A DNA stretch of 64,000 nucleotides, taken from assembly GCA_037576195.1 (NCBI GenBank), contig CM075104.1, positions 24,940,211 through 25,004,210 of the forward strand, in the 5' to 3' direction. Under the pieces are notes generated by a model. It had not been told where the DNA came from. It made no database searches and worked only from the letters and a program-made list of their open reading frames with translations. Positions within the stretch are counted from its first letter, which is position 1, and the number at the start of each line of letters is the position of its first letter. This stretch comes from Phytoseiulus persimilis (taxonomy: Eukaryota > Arthropoda > Arachnida > Mesostigmata > Phytoseiidae). This document shows positions 36,350 through 47,165 of this stretch, piece by piece. The position numbers and the translations under genes were made by a program.

Positions 36350-38499
36350 ACGAGGGAGAACCCGGTCGATTTAGAACCGCGAGAGAGGAGAGGAATAGGG
36401 TCCTCATGTATCGGAGGGAGACGGATGATCGAGCGTTTCGCAGGAGCAAATTCCGAAAAGTCGAGCATTGCTGATCGACCGTTGATTGCACCATGTCTCA
36501 GGGTTTCATCCCACAGATTCGTATCTCCCCGCACACGCGTTCAAAGGTAAAGCTCATTATAAGTCAAAGATTCACCATCTTATGCCGAGAATTCTGGGTC
36601 CGAGGTTGGCGTGCGGCTGCATCTGGGGCGGGAAGCGCAAACACCTACGGAAAAGCCGTTGGGGATTCCGTCTCGGCTCATTGAGCTCGCTGTAAGACAA
36701 CTCAGCGAGCAACTTCTTGACTCGTCGTCAACAGCTTCCCAGTTTGGAGGATGACACGGGAAACGAGCAGTCGGCCCCCAGAAGATCTCCTAAAGTTGAA
36801 ATGGACAGTATGATCGAATCCAGCTGCAGGGAAAGAATCGCGATTCTTCAAAATTCGCTCGCCCCGCCTCCGGGCAAACTTCACTAGGAGAGGGAATGAG
36901 ATCGAACAAAATCCCATCACACCAGTTTCTGAGCTCCGATCTCTGAGGAATCCTCGGTGCAGTGGTCGTTGGGGCAAACTTCGAACGCATCGCTGTAAAC
37001 AACGATCAAACTAGCGCGCCAGATCCCTGAGTGCAGAGAATCGGCGGTCTCGGGCTGCTTCGACAACAGCTGGAGACGTGAACGGAATAATTACTATAAC
37101 TCATTTTCTATCGAGCACGGAAGGACCTTCCTACGCAAGCTTATTTTCCTCAAAGGCTTGGGTGGCGATAGTGGCTCCCTGAGATGCTTCCACCGAGTCA
37201 GGCAATCATTGGCCGAGCGTTTGCCGATTCGAGTCGAATATGATACTCTCAGCTCTTGGGCCTGTGGAGACTCGTGATCGCTCTTCCGTGCACGTCACGA
37301 GTTGGATCCGTATTTGCAACCGTCATACGCACCACTGGCAGATGGAGATAGTACACCAGACCTTCATAAGTCATTTCTCTCTATGGCGAGTCTCAACGCA
37401 GTCTATGAGACCGAGAAGGGAAAACAGAGCACGAAGCCCAGGAATCGTTGAAGCTCTCGTGACCATCGTCCGCTTCAGTCCCCCATATTCCGAGCTCGCC
37501 GTAGTTATGAGCAGGTCGACTGGAAAGAGAGCCCGGAAAAGGACCTCATCCGTGAATTTCCCACTCCCTCTTCTCGCGTAGGTCTTCCAATGAGCTCCTG
37601 TCGCGATAGAGAATCGATACAAGTATTTTCAACTCTGGGAGCATCAGGACGTGAGCCCGAATCTCCAGAGAAGGGGATTAACTATGAGCTCACATAATTC
37701 ATTTTTGAGGACCCTTTGAGGAGCCACTGTCGTTCTTTTCCGGACAAGGACAAATGTTCCACTGGGATCCCGGGAATCATCTCGAAGAGGGAGTGAGTTC
37801 GCTCGATATTAATCCCAGTTTGTTTGGACGTGCTTCGCTCCGCTAGTTGACTGCTCTTCGCCTAGACATTTGTATGGGAAAAAATGGAGCTCCGAGACGG
37901 ACGACTTCTCCACAGCGGACACAGACCGTCCAACTTGCGGATATCCTCGAAACGGCAACAGAACGAGTCCAATCATGTTTACATGCCATACAGCTCGAGA
38001 AAGGGAACTGGCGAGAGAGTATTCGGAGGGGAAGAGAATCACACAACTCGGGAAGAGGCTGGTGTTGCTTCTCCTACTTTTAACGATTCTCCAAATTTAC
38101 ACGAAATGGTTCGACCGCCCTCCGTGCTATTCTGTTGAGCTCGTGCGCCGCCTGAGGCTCTGGATGGAAGCCGAACTCTTCGGTCATGTTCTGACTTTTC
38201 CCCCTTTCACTGCCGGAACTACCGCGTAACCGCACGGGAACTTCGATCTGAACATCTGTCCGAGTGAGAGCAACCCGAAAGATATCTTGGGAGACGGAAC
38301 AGGTGAACGTGCGGGAGCTTGGGAGGCTCGGGGAGTAGATCACACGGCGCATTTTGATGCTCATCTGAGTGAGATCCGAAGCGTTCCCTCGGCCGAGGAA
38401 CCGAGGGCTAAGAATCGATGCGAAAAGGACGAAGGTTGGCGAGTTTGGTCGCGCACGACGAGGGACTTTTTTTTCCTTACTCCTCGGTGTCTGGGTATC
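36350..38499. other. Intergenic DNA, nothing recognised
   Basis: Short open frames on both strands, some covering each other almost completely (for example 37847-38229 plus against 37809-38046 minus). No motif or repeat was recognised. Confidence 0.4.
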
Positions 38500-38770
38500 C
38501 GTTTTCATCGATCTCTGTGTGATGTTCATGCCCATATCAAGGGACGGGTGTGTCAAGCCGTCACTCAAAGACATCAAGAAGCTGAACCGCCTTCCACTGT
38601 CATCCGCCGTCGCTGCGTTCAGGATGAAGTTGATCCCTGTAATCAGCTACGGGCCGAATCGAGTCTGGAATTACCTCACAATCGCCAATCTCAGAAGGCT
38701 GGAACAGTGCTCCACTTTTTACGTGGATTGTGCGTTATGTCCCCATCGATCGACACTCAACCGATCATGA
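38500..38770 (+). mobile_element. LINE remnant: RT thumb region
   Basis: The best preserved piece of the LINE family here. One plus-strand frame reads LKDIKKLNRLPLSSAV, then RMKLIPVISYG, then VWNYLTIANLRRLEQ and CALCPHRSTLNRS before a double stop. This order (cross-strand helix, IPVxxYG, W-x-YLT-xx-NL-xx-LE, LxxHRSTxNR) is what follows the catalytic palm in many LINE ORF2 proteins. The catalytic boxes are not present, and the frame is lost downstream, where DALADVYAETGFQ in another frame may continue the element. Confidence 0.6.
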
Positions 38771-40389
38771 TAGATAAAATCAGGAGACGGATTCGAACGT
38801 CTTCAATCGAGCACTCTGCGAATGGAGCACGAAGGTCAACGACGCACTCGCCGATGTTTATGCGGAAACAGGCTTCCAGACATCAGAAGAAACATATCGT
38901 ACGGTTTAGGTTTAGCTGTTCCAGAGGTCCCAGGAAGACTGTAGCGAAAATGCCCTGGTCAGGTCTGAATGTTTGTGGATTCCCAGAGAAGTTGGAAATT
39001 CATGCTCGGTCATCAAATCCGATGGTGGACAAATTCAGACTGAGCGTCAAATGTCGACTGTGGGCAGTGAGCGATGACTTTTTAGCCATGCCGACTAGAA
39101 TAACCACCATCTCATTCAGAATGAGGGAGTGCGCGCGCTGAGGTGTATGTCAGGAAAACACGGAGAGAATCAGGCCAATCTTACGTAACCTGCAGGACAT
39201 TGCCTAACCGGGAACGACGCCCAACTAATGTCATCTTTATTCGAGAAGCTGAAGGTTAAGGCGTGTCAAATGAATCGATGGTTATGGAGATGGAAGTTCT
39301 CTTCCAAGCCTGTCCCACGTAAGGCGTGGGAAGCAAGAGCAGGCATACGGTCGCAAAAATCGCATCAGGAAGGAATTAGAGGAATACTTCAAGAGTAAAG
39401 AAACCCGGAGAGCGCACGAGTGTTGCGAAACGAGACTCAGAAGCCTGGGTTTTGTAACGAGAACTCGGAATGATGACCATGAACTCGGATATGGGAGTCA
39501 CGATGCAGACGTCCTGATATATTGCTGCGCATTGTTGTAGGAATTCACTCTGGTGTCATTGTGATTTACGATACGCATGCGCGCTGTTTCGCCGACCTCT
39601 TCGTCTCTTGGTGCATCTGTTTGTTCGCGTGCCAGCTACGCGGCCTGATTCGTGAACTGCGTTCCTCGCGCCTTGCACGTGTGACGGCCGGCGTCGACAA
39701 AGCAATGAGCAACACTTGTAAGAGCCCAGGAAAACTAGCACGAGCGTCTCGATCACAATCCATGTAACAAAGATTAATGTAGAACAGCTCCGACAACCGA
39801 ATTAGATAGAGCAGTGTGCTCTTTGACGTGGGCCGCGATGGCTCGCTGCGGAATATCGCGCCTGCTGGTTCAATCTAAATGCAAACAGAGCGAACATTCG
39901 CTCCCGCCATGTAACTGCGGTCTTTCACCGACCATCTGGGCTCGCAAGCGGGAAGGGAGGCTCGACGGAAATATCGAGGAGCATCGGCTGAGACAGCACC
40001 TGCTTTGAAGGGGAATCGACTGGACCCTGGTGAACGAACGAAAACGCCGCTGCAGTCATGCACAGCCTGAACGAACGACTCGACCGAATCCCTTGAATCA
40101 GGACCTCTTAAACGACATTCCAACTCTCGTGCGGGGAAAACCCTTGGGCGTTCCGGATCCATTTTTTCGGTGAACTGAACCCCAGCGGAGTGAGGGAACC
40201 CCCGCCCGAATCAGGATCATGATTCGAAAAGGCACAGCTCTGAAGATGGTATGCGGCGTCCGATCTCGTCCATGCAGCTCGGACTTTTTTTGTATTCAGA
40301 AGCCCGCGAAGACCCTCAGCCAGACCTGACACTTTGAAAGACGAGCTTCCTATGAAGGCAAGAAGAATGACGATCATCATCACCAAAAC
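38771..40389. other. Intergenic DNA after the LINE remnant
   Basis: The 284-codon plus-strand frame at 38287-39141 is only a shadow of the LINE fragment extended by chance; its translation shows no domain. From about 39200 to 40389 nothing is recognised. Confidence 0.35.
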
Positions 40390-40770
40390 TCAAACTGAGA
40401 TGGCATTTGAAGGAACATGAAGCTCGTAGGTGCAACGAAACGAACTGTAAGAATAGCTCCCTAGAAACTGGAGAACGACTCGTTGCCAAAGAATGTGAGT
40501 GTCCGTTGCTCCATGAAGATCCCGACTCGTGCTCTCCAATTGATCAAAAGTACTCAGATGTTTTTGAAAATTTTCCCTCGCGGCGATCTTCACGTGTTCG
40601 GGCAAATCTATCGCATCTTCAATGCCAGCTGTTATTCCGATCCCAGCGGGCAGCTTTCGAAGTTTTTCTCTCTCCCTCCATTTGGCTAATTCGACGACGA
40701 AGTGATGCCAACCAATCGTCTGTTTTGTCTCGAACGGAGATTTCCGAGAGTAACCGTTTTTCCCCTCTCA
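40390..40770 (-). other. Unrecognised coding-like frame without a start codon
   Basis: The minus strand is open for about 126 codons and ends at a TGA at 40390. The translation is unlike its neighbours, rich in Ala, Glu, Lys and Ile and poor in Cys and Arg, for example FVVELAKWREREKLRKLPAG, GITAGIEDAIDLPEHVKIAA and NFQKHLSTFDQLESTSRDLH. There is no in-frame ATG in the first 50 codons, as expected of an internal or terminal exon, but no strong acceptor was identified at its upstream end. I know no family for it. It could be the last exon of a gene, a retroelement piece, or an unusually protein-like chance frame. Confidence 0.3.
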
Positions 40771-40924
40771 AACTAACAGGACCCGCCCATTTCCAACGGG
40801 CGGCGCAGCTGAGCTCGCTCGGTGTGACATGAAGGGATGTCCATTTGACCAAAAGTGCCCGGTGCTGCTCGCATCCCGCTCTCACCTGAGGAGAACCAAT
40901 GAGCCGCAACATGAGAATGCCGCG

Positions 40925-40985
40925 GTCGCGTACCACTCACCCGAATCCCAGTTACCCTCTCCAACCTCCACCTTATCCAAATCAC
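40925..40985 (-). repeat. CCGAATCCC repeat patch, reverse orientation
   Basis: Plus strand ACCCGAATCCCAGTTACCCT followed by CTCC and CACC motifs. Its reverse complement resembles 41566-41630 (GTAACTGGGATTCGGGTGAG there against CCGGGATTCGGGTAAC). Confidence 0.5.
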
Positions 40986-41546
40986 CCCCTCTCAACGCTC
41001 AATCCTCATGCGTTGAAGCTCCTTGTGCTTCGCGATTCGCGGCCGATAGAACTTCGGAAGTTCAACTCAACCGATACTACCTTTCCCTCGAGAATGACTT
41101 TATCCAAGAGTTCCAGTCTCCCATCTCGCTTGGAGTTTCCAATATCTCTACACGGACTCCGAGAGTCTTCCTTCACACCTAAGTATCGTCCTCAATATTC
41201 TTAACTTGATACTCTCTGGTTAATTTACTGGTCAAGAGTCGTCAACCCTGCCATCGCCTGCTCTGCTGCGCGCGCTTTTCGGGAAATCCGGCTTCATACC
41301 GAGCGAATCCTATGAATTTTATGATTCTCAAGCGATATTTGTATTTCGCACGTCACATCTGAGGCTGGAGATTTGTGGAAATACACTGTACACTGCGCTG
41401 TACTTAAGTGCACGAAAACGACTTCGTATATTCCTATGGGTTCCACCCTTGTTGCGTCAGTGGAGTGGATATCTCTTTCGTTCAGTTCCTATGCTTCTCC
41501 CAGGGATCCGTCGTGACTCTAGGCTCTAGAGCGTGAGGACTTGTCG

Positions 41547-41565
41547 GAGAGAGAGAGAGAGAGAG
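41547..41565. repeat. GA dinucleotide microsatellite
   Basis: About nine and a half GA units immediately before the GGGATTCGGGTAA repeat patch. Confidence 0.9.
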
Positions 41566-41630
41566 TAATTTGGATTCGGGTAAGTGGGATTCAAGTGACC
41601 GGGATTCGGGTAACTAGGATAGGACGAAAG
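41566..41630 (+). repeat. GGGATTCGGGTAA tandem patch
   Basis: Three degenerate units: GGATTCGGGTAAGT, GGGATTCAAGTGACC and GGGATTCGGGTAACTA. An inverted counterpart lies about 600 bases upstream. Confidence 0.6.
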
Positions 41631-42024
41631 CGACCACAGTGCCAGATACCAAGGCACTCCTTGCTTGGCCGGAAAGGGTTCTGCGCCTGTTCGGAAAACT
41701 GGTTTCTGGTCACAAATCGCATCCCGGAGCTATGTGTATTTGTCTCACTCAATCGATTCGACATTTTCCGGTCGATTTTTCCTTCGTCAAAGGTATACTC
41801 CGGGCCCGGTGGTCGGTTCCTGGTAAAAACACCAGGAACGAACGTTGTTTCATGTTTAGGCTCGTGGATTCTCCAATACACGGGACACTCTTTGCCGGAT
41901 GAATACCTTCTCCCATATCTGACATGTGGGAAGGACGTGTCTTTGCAGGCTCTAGTCAGTCATATTCCTGAGCAGGTTCGGACTGAGATATTTCATCTTC
42001 GCTCAGGTGCCTAGGAGAACGTTA

Positions 42025-42756
42025 TCAGGCTCGCTCAAAGAGGGTTCTGCTCCGCTCAAATCGACGGTCAGTGTCATCTCCCCGGAGGTTCGCACTCAGA
42101 TCCTCCGGGGCAACCTCAGGGGCCCACAGCATGTGGCTCGCGCCGAATTTTCGTGCGGCCGGGATCGCACGGATACCGGACCTTGGGCACAGCCCGACAG
42201 GGTGTGGAAGAGCCGAGCTCCTTGCCGAGCGTTCGCTAATCAACTCTGAGAACCTTCCCATGGAACTGCGGTCATCGTAAAAGCTTAGGGGTCCCACTTC
42301 TGAACCTTGCTCCAACGTTTTTCTGCCGAGCGCTTTCACACATGGACCGATCTCGCCACAGTTTGCGGTGATTGCGTTTCGGCGGATTCGGCTGTCATTG
42401 CCGACCCCTCCCGTGACATGCGGCGGACGAATCAATCTGGGCAACGAGGCATTGCCGTGATGCGACCAGTGATCGCGACGACTGCGGAGTTGCCAGCGGA
42501 CGCGATCGACCGTTACCCAAAACTCTGCTCTAGAGAGTCGTGGCTTGCCAGTTCCGAGTATTCTCACCGCCTGCTGTGGATGCGGAGCCGTCGACCGTGG
42601 CTGGGGAACAACGGTGTGACATCCGCCTCCGCGGATGTCATCGAGGGTCGGTTTACGCGACCTAGCGCGAATCTTCACGGCGAGAACATTTTTTTCACAT
42701 GAGGAGCAGAGCTGGCGCCTGCGAGCAGAATAAGCTTCTGAGTGAGCTTGCTGCAA
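42025..42756 (-). other. Long GC-rich open frame of unknown meaning
   Basis: 243 codons without a stop on the minus strand, opening at a TTG; there is no ATG near the start. The complementary strand is also open for 131 codons (42307-42702), so low stop density from local GC-richness may explain both. No domain was recognised. A perfect 9-bp hairpin lies inside it. Confidence 0.15.
42080..42110. repeat. Short perfect hairpin
   Basis: CCCCGGAGG (42080-42088) and CCTCCGGGG (42102-42110) can pair across a 13-base loop. No U-run follows, so it is not a terminator; its function is unknown. Confidence 0.7.
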
Positions 42757-43299
42757 CGGAAAGACAAAAACGCTGCCACGAACAGGGATCTCAAATGCAA
42801 GAAGCTCGGAGCTGATGGTCTCAATCAGCCCACGACGCGGATCCCACGATGTCGTCTGTCATGAGGTAATGAGCACTGCACTCGAGCAGCGAAAAAACGG
42901 CCCGGGTCGCTGCCGCAGGTGGAGCAGCGTTCGGCACTGGGTCTGCATCGAGTCAGAGTTGAAACCGGTAAGCACGTTTTCCCATCACCTCCCTGATCCT
43001 TGTTGATTTTCACAATCACCACAGAACAGATCTTCTGGCTCATCAACCGAAGAATCTGTGGACAGCCCACGTTGGAAGAAATCACTGTGCAGAGTCTCGA
43101 GGGCAAACTGACACTGAGGACTCTAGAGCACGTCTGGCATCTGCGGTCAACAACGAGAGTGGGAAACACGAAAGCCCCGCAAGAGACCATCTCCAAGGTC
43201 TTACGGCAAGTGAACACAGCCAATCGCGGGAATGGACTGGCGTATGTGCGATGTATGAATCACAATTATCACGCTCCAGGAACCTAGAACATCGACCTC

Positions 43300-44572
43300 A
43301 AGTTCGTCGCGTTCCTCAGCAGCCATCATCCACCGGGGAAAATGATGTGTTCGATCGATCATGAGACGCGCTCTCGCTTACTGCGGCAATGACTCTCAAT
43401 TTGCGTCAGAATGATGGGCCGCAAAGAGTGCTGAAAAGCTGTGCCACCAAAGCGAGTGGGCAACCGAAGACCTTAATTCCAACACACAGTAGGTCGAAGA
43501 CAGAATCTTCATCCTCTCATAATGAGAGCTTTGTTGGCAAGAATAAAACCATCAGAATTTTATTCACACTGTGAACGACTAATGATCCCGGATAATTACA
43601 GCAGAGCTTCTCTAATTATATGTACATTGAAGGGCTAATACAATCCGTGGAATCCCTGTCTACCTCACTAATCCTGTATTGGATCGTTTTTTTTCCCTTT
43701 TCCCCACCAAGATCCGATTCCGCATTACCGAACGGGGATGGCCCTCAGACGCTATTTCTGTACACAATTTCACATCAACTTGACCGAATCGTCATCCAAC
43801 AACCGACCGGCGTCGGGAGTTCTAGCTGATTCCTCTTCGGATGAACCCAAGGTGTTCCCAGGATTGGGATGTAAAGCTGAGGAGAAGCTGTTGTCTGGAA
43901 CGGCCAGAAATCATTGCCTTGGGGATTTGAAGAGTGTCGCTCATCGGAAGAGAATCACGAAACTTACGCCGATACCCTTGAAGCCCCCAGATACCGAACC
44001 AGGCAGATAGAGAACCCACCAGATAACCCTGAGTCACATCGGGAAGGCGAAATTCCGCCAAGTTCGTCATCTGGTCGCTTCGCTGTGCGCCGGTTCGTTA
44101 TCTGAAGGGTTCGCTACCTGCCAGTGCCATTGTGTGGCGGGGCTTCTCGGTCGAAATGTGAGGAAAGAGGTTCGTCAAGTACCGGATTTCAGGGTGGGAT
44201 AATTTGTGGAAACGAGCTTGAATCAAACTGAGCAAAACTTCTGGCGCGGCATCGGGAGCGTTCATCATTTTGTGGAACACTTTGGAATGCAGCTGTTCGT
44301 TTGCCGGCTGGCAAGCATAGTTTGGAATTTCGAGGTGAATCGCGTCGTTGCTGAATCTGACGGCTCGGATGAACAGGAAATTTCTCATCGCACACTCGCC
44401 GAGTGAGATTCCCAGAGTCTACGCAGCTCGATTGTCTCGATTGGGAGTTTCGGAAGCATCTGGGGATCCATCCCAGATCAATCCATCCAGAATGCTAACA
44501 GTTTTCGTGAATTCTACTCAGGTAGCAAGTGTTGTATATTGTTCCCCTTCATGGTGTAATCCGTCAGTTCTG
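43300..44572. other. Intergenic DNA downstream of the second receptor gene
   Basis: Only short frames. GAATAAAA and TTTTATTC near 43543-43567 form an AT-rich palindrome with AATAAA on both strands, similar to the one near 15501. No gene is recognised. Confidence 0.4.
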
Positions 44573-44625
44573 ATTAGAACAGGCCCTTCGCTGCGGCTGG
44601 ACTAGGGAAGGTATCACAATAAGGA
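44573..44625 (-). promoter_or_regulatory. Downstream block conserved between receptor loci (copy 2)
   Basis: Counterpart of 16576-16626: GGCTGGACTAGGGAAGGTAT then CACAAT on the plus strand. It is about 330 bases past the receptor stop, in the presumed 3' untranslated region. Confidence 0.5.
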
Positions 44626-44949
44626 CAGGACTTACGCTCATGCTCAACGCCGAGCGGCAGTTAACCTCACATTTACACGATAAAATACGAAATTAGTCAT
44701 GATCACGAAATTCTAAACGGTCCTTGCCGCTAACACGTTCATGATTCCATCATCCTGAGCTGAGAAGGCGTATTGGTTCCGGATCACTATTACTACGACT
44801 AGGATTTCATGATATTTGATCATCCGGATCGACTGATTCCCGTACACGGATGAATGACTTCCACCGGAGTGCGAGTCAATTCAAGTCGAGTCCTTGCAAA
44901 AAGCTCTGGTGGGAGCCCCGTCTAGAACTTCTATCGAGCGCGGCCTACG

Positions 44950-46362
44950 TCACGCTAGGGCAGTTCTCGTCTGCGCAGCCGCAATGAGAGTGGTCTTAAC
45001 GCATATATGTTCGTGGCCGCCGTTATGAGCGTCAGAAAACTCCTTGTTACCAGCAATGAACCTGTCTCGAGCACTCCTTCGAGTCAACGGGATCACATCG
45101 CTACGCATAGATGTCATAGCTCGTTTCTTAACTCTTCGACCTTCGGCTCCGGGCAGATATTTCGAGCAACACCGGGTAAGCCACATCCGTCGGAGGCCAT
45201 TGCGAACTTCGGGCATCCGAACCGTATAAATGATAGGATCTGATAGACATTTCACGAAAATCAAGCAGTTTGTGGAGACTCCGAATACAATCCGAGTGCG
45301 ATCTGAAAGTTTGGAAAGAGGGCAAGGGCACGCATCGCATGTGAGCACGTAGAAAACCGCCGCCGGCATGTAGCCTATCAGATACGTTCCCAGGATGAGT
45401 AGCGTCGTGATGACCGCCTTCACATTTCGCTTGAGATGCTGGCTCCCGGCCTGGTTCTTCTGTCCCATCAGGAAGCCACTGTGGTTGCGCTTGACTGTCA
45501 GGAAAATATGTATGTACAACACCGTCATGATGATCAATGGCACGAAGAACAAACTCGACAGTGTCAGCCGGAACGGCAGCTGTTTCATGAACTCGAAGTT
45601 ACAGTTCAGCTGGTAGAAATTGTTCTCGGGTCGATCTAAGAACAGGAAGAGGTATACGATGAACGGGATGAACCACAACGCGATGATGACCAGCGTCAAT
45701 CGCTTTCGGGTCACGGTGGACGCGTAGTGCAGGGGGCGAAGGATGCCAACGTAGTGATTAATGGCCAAAGCGAGGAGATGGAGGGCCGAAACCGACAAGC
45801 CCGTCATGCGAAAAACTTCCAGTAACAGAGCCCAGCAAACGTTCGGCTCCCAGTTCATGTAGACTTTGAGGAAACTGTTGATTGTCATTGAGATCGCAAA
45901 TATGATGATAGCATAAGCATTGGCCGCGACCAAACTCAACGAGAAGAAAACCGTGGGAGTTATTTTCCGGATATACCGAGCGGAGAACAGCACCAAAAGA
46001 TTCGTGACGATTGACGCAACCATTGCTATCGATATGAACACGATCAACCACTGGTAGGCCACCGCTTGGAATGACTGGAACTCGGGATCTTCGGTAGGGG
46101 CTGTGACGTTTCGTGGGCAGATCGTGTCGTTGTCGAAGGCCCCACCAAAGTTCAACTCTTCGCAAGATTCGCTCTTGTTGAGCGGAACAGCGTTTCCCAT
46201 CGGTAGACCCCCTTCCCCACCGGAAACTCCAGCGTCGATTCTGGCCGTGGGAACGACTACGTCGCGCTGGACTTTTGGTATCCGTGTGGTCAGGCCTGGA
46301 TGCAGCATTTGCGCAGTGCCGAGAATCATCAACGGCAGACTCGGAAGGGCTCGGAAAATCAT
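44950..46362 (-). CDS. Orphan class A (rhodopsin-like) GPCR, copy 2
   Basis: A 470-residue paralogue of the receptor at 16990-18390, with the same seven-transmembrane plan and a single coding exon. The N-terminal tail starts MIFRALPSLP, is hydrophobic to about residue 20, and has glycosylation sites at N62, N78 and N85, at different places from copy 1. The core keeps the same unusual motifs: Asn for D2.50 (N148), N-H-Y for DRY (202-204), G-Y-M-P for CWxP, then a normal DPIIY. Copy-specific changes cluster at TM4 (FIPFIV against VVPFVT), ECL2 (NCNF against NCSF) and ECL3 (CDACPC against CDECPC), so ligand preference could differ. The C-tail keeps TSMRSD-x-IPLTRRSA, and both end in TALA. The many synonymous differences with few amino-acid changes indicate both copies are under constraint. 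Confidence 0.93.
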   Translation of the reverse strand: MIFRALPSLPLMILGTAQMLHPGLTTRIPKVQRDVVVPTARIDAGVSGGEGGLPMGNAVPLNKSESCEELNFGGAFDNDTICPRNVTAPTEDPEFQSFQAVAYQWLIVFISIAMVASIVTNLLVLFSARYIRKITPTVFFSLSLVAANAYAIIIFAISMTINSFLKVYMNWEPNVCWALLLEVFRMTGLSVSALHLLALAINHYVGILRPLHYASTVTRKRLTLVIIALWFIPFIVYLFLFLDRPENNFYQLNCNFEFMKQLPFRLTLSSLFFVPLIIMTVLYIHIFLTVKRNHSGFLMGQKNQAGSQHLKRNVKAVITTLLILGTYLIGYMPAAVFYVLTCDACPCPLSKLSDRTRIVFGVSTNCLIFVKCLSDPIIYTVRMPEVRNGLRRMWLTRCCSKYLPGAEGRRVKKRAMTSMRSDVIPLTRRSARDRFIAGNKEFSDAHNGGHEHICVKTTLIAAAQTRTALA

Positions 46363-46441
46363 CGGGGACGCCAGCAGTCGATCGCATCAGACTCCAATAC
46401 AGGCCACAGTCATCGAGCCGAGGACAGATAAGCGTGGGATC
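46363..46441 (-). other. 5' leader of receptor copy 2, opened by a 3' splice site
   Basis: The minus strand has TTTTTTTCCCCTTCACAG then GATCCC, exactly 79 bases before the ATG, as in copy 1. An out-of-frame ATG at 46387 in a weak context (C at -3) opens a 209-codon alternative frame that overlaps the receptor start. Confidence 0.7.
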
Positions 46442-46549
46442 CTGTGAAGGGGAAAAAAACGTTTAGAGGGACGAAGACCAGTGTCATGACAATTTGATAG
46501 CTGTGGCTCTTTGATTAGCTTCTGAGCTGCGAAGACGCTCAGCTCTTAC
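46442..46549 (-). other. Candidate 5' UTR intron of receptor copy 2
   Basis: A donor-like GATCTA|GTAAGAG at 46549 pairs with the acceptor at 46442, giving a 108-base intron. The acceptor is well supported; the donor is the best local candidate only. Confidence 0.35.
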
Positions 46550-46965
46550 TAGATCCGAGCCGGACAACAAAGAGCGGTAGGTGAGAAGCAGCAGGACAAG
46601 ATGCATGGTACATCTAACTCGCCCGATCCTCTCAGATTCCAGTATCAGCAAGCGTTTTCAGAGGCTGTCAAAACACGTGCCCAAAGAAGCTGGGCAATGC
46701 GCCGAGAGAGTCGAAATGGCTGACGGAAGGAACACCTGAGTCAGTATGGGAAGTCTCTCAAATCTATCTGATCTAGCTGTCCCCAGCCATTGTCATTTAT
46801 TGGGTGTTGTCAGCTTCTCTGTCGTCTGTCAGCATTGGCGGGCTCCTGTGTGAAGCAAACCGGCCTTATCCATATCCTGACGCAATCGGGCTTACGCCAT
46901 CTGATACTGCCGCTGCTCCTGGGGCGGAAGCACAGCGGGCTAGATAGCAGGCAAGCTCCTTCGCT

Positions 46966-47165
46966 GCTGCACGTTAAATGGAAGATAACGCGGACAATGC
47001 CTGGTACGCATTATGGCATTGCAGCCGAAGACCGGCGGAGCTCGCCGCGCAGCATTTCGTGACGGACAGGTGCCCTCCCGAGGCAAGCCTATTAGCTTTG
47101 GGTCGGCGCTGCTTGCCCAGGTTGCCACGAGTCATTGACCTCCCTGACTGGACTCAGACAAAAAT
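46966..47165 (-). promoter_or_regulatory. Upstream non-coding block conserved between receptor loci (copy 2)
   Basis: Counterpart of 19130-19320. On the plus strand TAAATGGAAGATAACGCGGA then CAATGCC matches copy 1 at all but one position. Further matches are GGACAGGTGCCCTCCCGAGG and TTGACCTCCCTGACTGGACT. It lies about 600-800 bases upstream of the receptor start and is probably a promoter, first exon or enhancer retained in both duplicates. Confidence 0.55.

Noticed and set aside
38287..39141. 284-codon plus-strand frame
   Set aside because: The longest non-receptor frame, but the coding-like signal is in another frame (LINE remnant 38500-38770); this frame has chance composition.
42862..43287. 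Plus-strand two-exon model with intron 42968-43024
   Set aside because: The splice sites are plausible and the frame continues, but the translation has no motif and the opposite strand is equally open.
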